A stretch of DNA of 8,068 nt from Actinomycetes bacterium (GTDB lineage Bacteria; Actinomycetota; Actinomycetes; Actinomycetales; Cellulomonadaceae): contig JAEWCA010000235.1 in NCBI GenBank assembly GCA_023390875.1, forward strand, positions 1 through 8,068, in the 5' to 3' direction. Positions 1-6,045 of the stretch are shown piece after piece; position 1 is the stretch's first letter, and every line of letters starts with the position of its first letter. The position numbers and the translations under genes were made by a program. The notes under the pieces are model-generated. The model worked only from the letters and a program-made list of their open reading frames with translations, had not been told where the DNA came from and made no database searches.

Positions 1-49
1 GCCGTGTGCCGAGGTGGGCGGGGGCGGAGCGACCCGCACGGGCCCTTCG

Positions 50-820
50 TCATCGGTGGCCCAGCGCGACGTCGACGACGAGCGCACGGTGGTCCGACAG
101 GCCCGTGTCGACGGCCCGCGCCGCGCCGGCGGCACGCACGGGCCCGTCACCGAGCACGTGGTCGAGCTGCCGGGCGGGCTCGACGACGGGGAACGTCGCG
201 GCGGTCGCGAGCGCATGCATGCCGGACCACCGCAGGGCGCCCGCGGCCTCGAGGTTGAGGTCGCCGAGCAGCGCCATGGGCCGGGTGAGCGGGCGGACCT
301 GCGTGACGAGGTGACGCAGCTGGCGGCCGTTCCAGCCAGGGATGAACGTCAGGTGCGTCGCGACGACGCTGAGCACGCCCTGCGGCCCCTGCACGACGGC
401 CGCGAGGGCGGCCCGGGGCTCGTCGCGCACGAGCGTCGGCCAGCGGCTGCCGGGCCAGCGCACGGGGGTCCGGCGGCGCAGCGTCGGCAGCTGCAGCACC
501 CGCCACTCGAGCACGGGGTGGCGGCTGAGCAGGGCGATCCCGTAGCTCGCCTGTGCCGGCTGGTGGTCGCCCGTGGCCGCGGTCCACAGGCCGGGCTCGC
601 CGTGCAGCGTCGCGACGAACCGGTGCTCGGGGGCGTCCATCGCCTCGGCGGCCAGGGTCGTGAGGTCCGCGCCGTGCGAGCGGGGCTGGTCCCGGTCGAC
701 CTCCTGGAGCGCGAGGACGTCGGCGTCGAGGGCTTCGACCGCGGCGGCGAACCGGTCGAGCCGCACCTCGCCGTCCACCACCGACCGGCCGTGCAGGATG
801 TTGAAGGTCGCCAGGCGCAC
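50..820 (-). CDS. Endonuclease/exonuclease/phosphatase (EEP) family hydrolase
   Basis: The 256-residue protein has the full set of EEP superfamily motifs in order: TFNILHG with N7, LALQEVD with the metal-binding Glu at 40, THL with H156, GDLN with D187 and N189, and the terminal SDH motif with D243 and H244. The family comprises Mg2+-dependent phosphoesterases acting on nucleic acids, phospholipids or small phosphates. Nothing here fixes the substrate. No signal peptide or membrane segment is visible, so it is probably cytosolic. The length suits a stand-alone EEP domain. The start is a GTG; a GGGAG lies 10 nt upstream (831-835 on the plus strand) and a GAGG directly abuts the start codon. 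The gene is divergent from the nucleotidyltransferase at 880, with 59 bp between them. It appears intact. The fold is confident and the specific role is unknown. Confidence 0.9.
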   Translation of the reverse strand: MRLATFNILHGRSVVDGEVRLDRFAAAVEALDADVLALQEVDRDQPRSHGADLTTLAAEAMDAPEHRFVATLHGEPGLWTAATGDHQPAQASYGIALLSRHPVLEWRVLQLPTLRRRTPVRWPGSRWPTLVRDEPRAALAAVVQGPQGVLSVVATHLTFIPGWNGRQLRHLVTQVRPLTRPMALLGDLNLEAAGALRWSGMHALATAATFPVVEPARQLDHVLGDGPVRAAGAARAVDTGLSDHRALVVDVALGHR

Positions 821-879
821 CCTCGCGATTCTCCCGGTCGACCTGCGGCCCCGCGCGTCGGCGTGTAGACACTCGTCTC

Positions 880-1515
880 ATGAGTCAGCAAGGTGCCCTC
901 GTCGACCCGCCCGACGACCGCACGGCGCTGCAGGACGGGCTGCGCCTCACGGCGGTCGCGCTCATGGACGCCGAGATCCCGTTCGCGCTCGTCGGCGGCT
1001 ACGCGGCGTGGGCCAGGGGAGCGCCGGAACCGAGCCACGACGCGGACTTCGCCGTCACCGAGGAGGACGTGGACCGGGCCAAGGCCGCCATCGCCGCGGC
1101 GGGGCTCGTGGTGGAGCAGCCCGCCGAGAACTGGCTGTTCAAGGCGTTCCACCACGGCCAGCTCGTCGACGTGCTGTTCCGGATGGTGGGGGAGCCGGTC
1201 ACACGCGAGCAGCTGGCCCGCAGCGACGAGCTCGAGGTGCTCGCGGTGCGGATGCCGGTGCTGCGCGCCACCGACGTCGTGTCGGCGAAGATGCGCGTCC
1301 TCGGGGAGCACGCGTGCGACTTCGGCCGCCTGCTCGCGATCGTGCGCGCGCTGCGCGAGCAGATCGAGTGGGACCGCATCCGCGTCGACGTCGAGGGCCA
1401 TCCGTACGCGCGCGCGTTCCTGTTCCTCGCGGACGAGCTCGGCATCACGGACCGCGGCCCCCCCCCCCCGGGGGGGGCCGGGGGGGGGGGGGGGGGGGGG
1501 CGCCCCGGGGGGTGA
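880..1515 (+). CDS. Nucleotidyltransferase-fold protein, C-terminus distorted by homopolymer tract
   Basis: This 211-residue protein carries the polymerase-beta type nucleotidyltransferase signature. It has GG at residues 39-40, a DxD pair in HDADF (D54 and D56), and a third acidic residue in LVDVLF (D97). These are the metal-binding positions expected in MNT/AbiEii-like enzymes, which transfer a nucleotide to a protein, RNA or small molecule. The substrate is not evident and no HEPN or other toxin-antitoxin partner is adjacent. The ATG has no Shine-Dalgarno sequence. TAGACA lies at 866-871, 8 nt before it, so a leaderless message is possible but weakly supported. Up to about residue 190 (ADELGIT) the protein looks normal. 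The last roughly 20 residues are only Pro, Gly, Ala and Arg encoded by long C and G runs. A single-base length change there would shift the frame to a stop at 1534, giving the more natural ending GGEAVPSS. The real 3' end is therefore uncertain. Confidence 0.75.
   Translation: MSQQGALVDPPDDRTALQDGLRLTAVALMDAEIPFALVGGYAAWARGAPEPSHDADFAVTEEDVDRAKAAIAAAGLVVEQPAENWLFKAFHHGQLVDVLFRMVGEPVTREQLARSDELEVLAVRMPVLRATDVVSAKMRVLGEHACDFGRLLAIVRALREQIEWDRIRVDVEGHPYARAFLFLADELGITDRGPPPPGGAGGGGGGGRPGG
1458..1512. repeat. Extreme C/G homopolymer tract
   Basis: The tract reads C12 (1458-1469), G8 (1470-1477), CC, G21 (1480-1500), CG, C4, G6. It lies inside the last codons of the nucleotidyltransferase gene and 27 bp before the end of livF. 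Runs this long are foreign to the rest of the window, where G/C-rich codons remain mixed. The C and G runs can pair into a hairpin on either strand, which would make the site hard to sequence and assemble. It may be an assembly or base-calling artefact, or a genuine slippage-prone tract. Confidence 0.9.
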
Positions 1516-1538
1516 GGCGGTGCCGTCGAGCTGACCGC

Positions 1539-2351
1539 TCAGGTCGCCGGGGGGCGGTGCGCCTGCTCGACGTCCGTCGCGAGCGTCCCGAGGTACAGCT
1601 CGATGACCTTCGGGTCGTGCATGAGCTCGCGGCCGGGGCCCGAGTAGGCGTTGCGCCCCTGGTCGAGCACGTACGCGCGGTCGCAGATCTGCAGCGCCCG
1701 GCGGGCGTTCTGCTCGACGATGACGACCGAGACCCCCGCCTTGTTGATCTTGCGGGTGCGGATGAACGTCTCGTCCTGCCGCACGGGCGACAGGCCCGCC
1801 GACGGCTCGTCGAGCAGCAGCACCGACGGGTCCATCATGAGCGCGCGCGCCATGGCGACCATCTGCCGCTCGCCGCCCGACAGGGACCCGGCGCGCTGCT
1901 TGCGCCGCTCACCGAGCGTCGGGAACAGGTCGACGATGAACGCGAACCGCTCGTCGAACTTCTTCGGGGCCTGGAACAGCCCCATCTGCAGGTTCTCCTC
2001 GATGCTGAGCGAAGGGAACACGTTGTTCGTCTGCGGCACGAAGCCGACGCCGCGCCGCACGAGCGCGTCGGCCCGCTTGCCCGTGATGTCCTCGCCCTGG
2101 AGCGTGACGCTGCCCGAGCGGATCGTCACGAGCCCGAACAGCGCCTTGAGCAGCGTCGACTTGCCCGCGCCGTTCGGCCCGATGATGCCCACGAGCTCGC
2201 CCGGGTGCACCACGAGGTTGCAGCCGTTGAGGATGTCGACGCCGGGGATGTAGCCCGCGACGAGGTCGTGGGCGTCGAGCAGGGGCTCCCCGGCGGGCGC
2301 GCCCCGGTGGACGCTGGCGGCGTCGCCGGTGTCGACGGCAGTCGTGCTCAT
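1539..2351 (-). CDS. livF: Branched-chain amino acid type ABC transporter, ATPase LivF
   Basis: This 270-residue ABC ATPase has Walker A GPNGAGKS (58-65), Q-loop Q107, signature LSGGERQ (157-163) and Walker B LLLDEP with D181 and E182. VEQN (212-215) replaces the usual H-loop His, which is the LivF hallmark. It would hydrolyse ATP on the cytosolic face, paired with LivG, to drive import by LivH and LivM. The ATG start is well supported: AGGAG lies 5 nt upstream, and the ATG overlaps the livG stop as ATGA, indicating translational coupling. It is the last gene of the livHMGF unit and converges on the nucleotidyltransferase gene across 23 bp. About 25 residues precede the ABC domain, slightly more than in short family members. 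The family call is firm. The substrate, which could be branched-chain amino acids or another amide or amino acid, is inferred only from the family. Confidence 0.95.
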   Translation of the reverse strand: MSTTAVDTGDAASVHRGAPAGEPLLDAHDLVAGYIPGVDILNGCNLVVHPGELVGIIGPNGAGKSTLLKALFGLVTIRSGSVTLQGEDITGKRADALVRRGVGFVPQTNNVFPSLSIEENLQMGLFQAPKKFDERFAFIVDLFPTLGERRKQRAGSLSGGERQMVAMARALMMDPSVLLLDEPSAGLSPVRQDETFIRTRKINKAGVSVVIVEQNARRALQICDRAYVLDQGRNAYSGPGRELMHDPKVIELYLGTLATDVEQAHRPPAT

Positions 2352-3307
2352 CGGGTCTCCTCTGTGCGGGTGTCTTCCTCGGCGCGCACCTCGGCCTCGA
2401 GCTGCTCCGTCACCTCGTCGCTCAGCAGGCTGTCGTCGCCGAGGTCCGTGTCGTGGTGCTTGCCCAGGTACGCGTCGACGACGGCCTGGTCCTGCATGAC
2501 GGACTCGGGCGGCCCCTCGGCGACGATCCGGCCCTCCGCCATGACGACGACCCAGTCGGAGATGTGCCGGACCATGTGCATGTCGTGCTCGACGAACAGC
2601 ACCGTGGTGCCCTCGTCGCGCAGCGACTCGATGTGCCCGAGGAGCGACTGCGTGAGGGCCGGGTTCACGCCGGCCATCGGCTCGTCGAGCATGAGCATGC
2701 GCGGCGAGCTCATGAGCGCCCGGGCCATCTCGAGCAGCTTGCGCTGGCCGCCCGACAGGCTGCCCGCGAAGTCGTCGCGCTTGGTGTCGAGCTTGAACCG
2801 GGCGAGGAGCTCCTCGGCCTGCTCCGTGATCTCCTTCTCGCGGGACCGCCACAGCGCGGGCACCAGCGCGGTCGCGAGCCGCTCGCCCGGCTGGTCCGGG
2901 GCGCCGAGCCGCATGTTCTCGATGACCGTCATGCGGCTGAGCGCCTTGGTCAGCTGGAACGTGCGGACCATCCCGGAGCGCGCGACCCGGGCGGCGGCGA
3001 CGCCGTGCAGGGACCTGCCCTCGAACGTCCACTCGCCCGTGCTGGGTCGGTCGAAGCCGGTCAGCAGGTTGAACAGGGTCGTCTTGCCGGCGCCGTTCGG
3101 GCCGATGAGGGCCGTGATGGCGCCGCGCTGGACCTCGAGGTGGTCGACGTCGACGGCCGTCATGCCGCCGAAGTGCCGCGTGACGTGGTCGGCGACGACG
3201 ATCGGGTCGGGCTTGGCCGCGCCGGGCGTGCGGGCGACGTCGGCGAGCGCCGCAGCGACCTCCGCCCGGCGACCGGCGACGGTGGTGGTGGGCTGGTCAG
3301 CGGACAT
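2348..3307 (-). CDS. livG: Branched-chain amino acid type ABC transporter, ATPase LivG
   Basis: This 319-residue ABC ATPase has Walker A GPNGAGKT (69-76), Q-loop Q118, signature LSGGQRK (184-190), Walker B with D208 and E209, and H-loop H241 in VEHD. The Gly-Val-Asn-Pro after Walker B is typical of LivG. It should form the heterodimeric motor with LivF. The ATG overlaps the end of livM by 11 bp and has AAGGAG 10 nt upstream. The stop overlaps the livF start by 4 bp. The protein is longer than the roughly 255 residues usual for LivG. About 35 residues (Ala/Arg-rich) precede the ABC domain, and a strongly acidic tail of about 30 residues (288-319, rich in Asp and Glu) follows it. The role of these extensions is unknown. 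All catalytic motifs are intact. Confidence 0.95.
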   Translation of the reverse strand: MSADQPTTTVAGRRAEVAAALADVARTPGAAKPDPIVVADHVTRHFGGMTAVDVDHLEVQRGAITALIGPNGAGKTTLFNLLTGFDRPSTGEWTFEGRSLHGVAAARVARSGMVRTFQLTKALSRMTVIENMRLGAPDQPGERLATALVPALWRSREKEITEQAEELLARFKLDTKRDDFAGSLSGGQRKLLEMARALMSSPRMLMLDEPMAGVNPALTQSLLGHIESLRDEGTTVLFVEHDMHMVRHISDWVVVMAEGRIVAEGPPESVMQDQAVVDAYLGKHHDTDLGDDSLLSDEVTEQLEAEVRAEEDTRTEETR

Positions 3308-4283
3308 CGATCGCCAGCTCCTTCTTGTCGCCGAGGATGCCTTGCGGCCGGAAGATGATGAGCAGCATCAGCGTGACGCCCACGACGATCCAGCCGAACT
3401 GCTCGATCTGCTCGGTCCGCATGATGCTGTCGGGCACGCCGGCGCGCATGACGGACTTGATGAGCATGAGGCTCGCCCAGAAGATGATCGACCCGAGCAC
3501 GGGCCCGAACACCGTCGCGGCGCCGCCGAGCAGCAGGATCGTCCAGACGAAGAACGTCATGGGCCGGCCCATCGAGTCGGGCTGCACGGCCCGTGGCAGG
3601 ACGTAGATGATGCCCGCCACCGCACCGATGCAGCCGCCGAGGATGAGCGCCTGCATCTTGTACGAGTAGACGTTCTTGCCGAGCGAGCGCACGGCGTCCT
3701 CGTCCTCCCGGATGCCCTTGAGCACGCGGCCCCACGGCGACCGGATGAGCAGCCACACGAGCAGGCACGCGAGCCCGACGGCCGCCCAGCCGACGATCCG
3801 GACCCACCAGCTGTTCGACGCGCTGAGCGAGTAGTCGAACGGGCCGAGCTGGAAGTTGCCGTCCCCGAACGGTGAGGAGTCCTGGAACGTGTGCTTGTAG
3901 TCGTTGCCCCGCAAACCCGACGACGCGCCGGTGATCTCCGTGAGCGCGGTCGACCGGCCGATGAGCCGGACGATCTCGGCCGCGGCGATCGTCACGATGG
4001 CGAGGTAGTCGCCGCGCAGCTTGAGGGTCGGGATGCCGAGGATGAGGCCGAACACCGCCGCGCACGCCACGGCGACGAGCACCGCGGCCCACAGCGGCCA
4101 GCCCGCGATCGTCGAGATCGCGAACCCGTACGCGCCGAGCAGCATGAAGCCGGCCTGGCCCATGTTGATGAGGCCGGTGAGGCCGAAGTGGATGTTCAGG
4201 CCGATCGCGGCGAGCGCGTACGCGGCGGTGGTCGGGGCGAAGAACTCCCCGGCGACGTTCGTCAGGATGTTGTTCCAGTCCAT
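3297..4283 (-). CDS. livM: Branched-chain amino acid type ABC transporter, permease LivM
   Basis: This 328-residue polytopic membrane protein has many hydrophobic segments, for example near residues 18-60, 64-84, 93-108, 163-180, 211-229, 243-276 and 297-311. Family landmarks are LINMGQAGF (38-46), LRGDYLAIVT (89-98), the cytoplasmic coupling-loop region GRVLKGIREDEDAVRSLG (185-202), and the terminal RPQGILG (312-318). It should pair with LivH to form the transmembrane pore. The ATG at 4283 has AAGGAG 5 nt upstream, which overlaps the livH TAA stop, so the two genes are separated by only 9 bp. The stop lies 11 bp inside livG. A polar segment at about 112-160 between hydrophobic stretches is probably an extracytoplasmic loop. 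The call is secure for the family; the substrate is not determined. Confidence 0.95.
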   Translation of the reverse strand: MDWNNILTNVAGEFFAPTTAAYALAAIGLNIHFGLTGLINMGQAGFMLLGAYGFAISTIAGWPLWAAVLVAVACAAVFGLILGIPTLKLRGDYLAIVTIAAAEIVRLIGRSTALTEITGASSGLRGNDYKHTFQDSSPFGDGNFQLGPFDYSLSASNSWWVRIVGWAAVGLACLLVWLLIRSPWGRVLKGIREDEDAVRSLGKNVYSYKMQALILGGCIGAVAGIIYVLPRAVQPDSMGRPMTFFVWTILLLGGAATVFGPVLGSIIFWASLMLIKSVMRAGVPDSIMRTEQIEQFGWIVVGVTLMLLIIFRPQGILGDKKELAIDVR

Positions 4284-4292
4284 GACGGCTCC

Positions 4293-5726
4293 TTAACCGA
4301 TCCGCTCGGCCCGGCCCAGGATGCCCTGGGGCCGCACCAGCAGCACGACGATGAGGATGAGCAGTGCTGCGGCGTAGCGCATGTCGCTCGGGATGAACAG
4401 GTTGGCGACCTCGACGACGACGCCGATGACGATCGAGCCGACGAGGGCGCCGAACGCCGCCCCCAGACCGCCGAGCGTCACGGCCGCGAACATCAGCAGC
4501 AGGAGCGCGGCGCCCATGCTCCAGCTCGTCGCGTTGAGGTACAGGCCCATGAGCACGCCGCCGAGCGCGGCGAGCGCGGCGCCGAGCACCCACACGAGGC
4601 GGATGATCCGCTCGACGCCGATGCCGGAGGCGGCCGCGAGCGCGGGGTTGTCGGACACCGCACGCGTCGCCCGGCCCACGCGGGTGCCGAGCAGGAAGTA
4701 CGCGACGCCACCGAGCACGACGGCGGCGATCGCGACGGACACGAGCGACGTGACGGTGACCCGGACGGGGCCGAACGTCAGGGTCGTCGGGTTCGTCGTG
4801 ACGATGCGCAGCGAGCCGCCGCCGAAGAAGAACTGGTACGTGTACTGGAGCGCCATCGACAGACCGATCGTGACGATCATCTGCTGCGTCGTGCCGACGC
4901 GGCGGCGCCGCAACGGGTGCCAGATGCCGGCGTCCTGCAGCCAGCCGCTCGCGGCGCCCGCGATGACCGCGAGCACCCCGGAGACCAGCAGCGGCAGGCC
5001 GAGGAGCTGGCAGCCGACGTACGCGAGGATGCCGCCCAGCGTGACCTGCTCGCCGTGCGCGAAGTTGCTCAGGCCCGTCGTCCCGTAGATGAGCGAGAGC
5101 CCGACGGACGCGAGCGCCAGGAGCACGCCGAAGATGAGGCCGCTGACGGTCTGCTGCGCGAGCCGGTCCCAGCTGAAGCCGGTGTCCTGCTGCGAGTTCG
5201 TCGGGGTGCCCACCTCGCCGTTCCCGGCGCCCGGTGCGGTCGTCGCCCCTGGTGTCGGGGCGGTGCCGGAGCCGTCCGCCGCGACGACCGGGAACAGCGC
5301 GCCGGTGGCCTGGCCGAGCTCGGCGTCGACCGTGCGCGGGTTCGCCGCGGGGTCGCGCAGCACGTCGCCCTCGGGCAGCGTCTCGGGGTCGAGCTTGACC
5401 GTGTAGGGGCCGGCGACCGTGACGGGGACGGACCAGCGCCCCTCGGCGTCGGTGACGACCGTGACGGTCGTGCCGGCGCCCGAGACCTCGAGGCTCACGC
5501 CGGGCGCGGGCTCACGTCCGCTGGTCCGGATGGTGCCGTTGATGCACCCGGTCGCGACGTCGGCGACACAGGTCGCCTCGGCCGCGGCCTGCGCGGGGGC
5601 CGCGGCGAGCAGGGCGGTGACACTGAGCACGAGGACGGCCAGAGCCGTCCGAGCCCTCGTCCTCCACCACGGCGACCGGGTCGGTGCGCTGGTGGGGGAA
5701 CGGTCCACGGTGGCGACATCTCGCAC
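4293..5726 (-). CDS. livH: LivH permease fused to an N-terminal exported carboxypeptidase-regulatory-like domain
   Basis: From the GTG at 5726 the product has 477 residues. Residues 20-47 form a signal sequence or signal anchor: Trp-Trp-Arg-Thr-Arg, a hydrophobic core, then APAQA. Residues 62-115 look like a carboxypeptidase-D regulatory/Ig-like beta sandwich, with the pattern GTIRTSG, PAPGVSLEVSG, TDAEGRWSV and AGPYTVKL. C53 and C61 precede it and could form a disulfide. A Thr/Pro/Gly/Ala linker (about 150-182) leads to the LivH membrane domain (about 190-477). That domain has GLSNFAHGEQVTLGG (218-232), GTTQQMIVTIGLS (278-290), a coupling loop GRATRAVSDNPALAA (351-365) and terminal LVRPQGILGR (463-472). 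I chose GTG 5726 because GGAGG lies 6 nt upstream. An in-frame ATG at 5843 would add 39 residues but has no Shine-Dalgarno sequence. Ordinary LivH proteins are about 290-310 residues and lack this N-terminal part. It is the first gene of the operon. Confidence 0.9.
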   Translation of the reverse strand: MRDVATVDRSPTSAPTRSPWWRTRARTALAVLVLSVTALLAAAPAQAAAEATCVADVATGCINGTIRTSGREPAPGVSLEVSGAGTTVTVVTDAEGRWSVPVTVAGPYTVKLDPETLPEGDVLRDPAANPRTVDAELGQATGALFPVVAADGSGTAPTPGATTAPGAGNGEVGTPTNSQQDTGFSWDRLAQQTVSGLIFGVLLALASVGLSLIYGTTGLSNFAHGEQVTLGGILAYVGCQLLGLPLLVSGVLAVIAGAASGWLQDAGIWHPLRRRRVGTTQQMIVTIGLSMALQYTYQFFFGGGSLRIVTTNPTTLTFGPVRVTVTSLVSVAIAAVVLGGVAYFLLGTRVGRATRAVSDNPALAAASGIGVERIIRLVWVLGAALAALGGVLMGLYLNATSWSMGAALLLLMFAAVTLGGLGAAFGALVGSIVIGVVVEVANLFIPSDMRYAAALLILIVVLLVRPQGILGRAERIG

Positions 5727-5732
5727 CTGGAT

Positions 5733-5737
5733 CCTCC
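5733..5737 (-). promoter_or_regulatory. Ribosome binding site of livH
   Basis: GGAGG on the minus strand sits 6 nt before the GTG at 5726. It decides the livH start in favour of this GTG over the in-frame ATG at 5843, which has no such motif. Confidence 0.75.
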
Positions 5738-6031
5738 GTACGTCGTTCTTCTGGAGCGTGGTCACTGGGCTCGGCGGCACTGCCGGGCTCGGTGCGGGTC
5801 CGCCGGGTGGCAGGACGATAGGCACGGATTGTGTCCTGTTCATTACGTCAAAGCGAGCGCCACGCACGAACGGTGCAGCCGGGTGACCCCCGAACTGGGC
5901 GAACGTCCAGGAAATACGACGATCCCGACGCGGAGGGCTAGGCATCCCGGCACCCGCTGCGCCATGATCGTCGTCAGCGCCGCCGTGGGCAGATGCGGCG
6001 CCTGCCTGACCGGATCCCCCTCGTCCCGTCT

Positions 6032-6036
6032 GGAGG
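6032..6036 (+). promoter_or_regulatory. Ribosome binding site of the GNAT gene
   Basis: GGAGG lies 9 nt before the GTG at 6046 and supports that start codon. Confidence 0.7.
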
Positions 6037-6045
6037 CTCGTCGCC

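Larger units (their letters stand above)
5727..6045. other. Divergent intergenic region between livH and the GNAT gene
   Basis: This 319-bp stretch separates two genes that face away from each other, so it should hold both promoters and any operator for the liv operon. I see the two Shine-Dalgarno motifs (5733-5737 and 6032-6036). On the minus strand there is a weak promoter-like pair: ATGAAC, 17 nt, then TATCGT (the TANNNT form) ending near 5813. This pair is tentative. I found no convincing operator palindrome, riboswitch, terminator or small gene. If translation of livH began at 5843, about a third of this region would be coding. Confidence 0.5.

Noticed and set aside
1..49. Terminator or gene fragment downstream of the EEP gene
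   Set aside because: Only a 4-bp GCGG/CCGC stem could be drawn, there is no U-tract, and no coding motif is visible in this short stretch.
14..868. Plus-strand frame opposite the EEP hydrolase
   Set aside because: The minus-strand EEP frame holds all the family motifs; this one is its antisense shadow.
877..884. CTCATGAG palindrome over the nucleotidyltransferase start as an operator
   Set aside because: An 8-bp palindrome including the start codon is expected by chance, and no second copy was found.
880..1515. MNT/HEPN or AbiE-type toxin-antitoxin system
   Set aside because: Only the nucleotidyltransferase half is present. The neighbours are an EEP hydrolase and livF, not a HEPN toxin or AbiEi-like antitoxin.
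1516..1538. Bidirectional terminator between the convergent nucleotidyltransferase and livF genes
   Set aside because: The 23-bp gap has no clear stem-loop. The G/C runs beside it could pair but look more like an artefact than a designed terminator.
573..3875. Open plus-strand frame of about 1100 codons antisense to livF, livG and livM
   Set aside because: Its translation is low-complexity Arg/Ala/Asp/Glu-rich with no domain. It is a side effect of G/C third positions in the real minus-strand genes.
5846..5851. TTGACG on the minus strand as a livH -35 box
   Set aside because: No acceptable -10 hexamer lies 16-18 nt downstream; the TANNNT-like TATCGT is 25 nt away.
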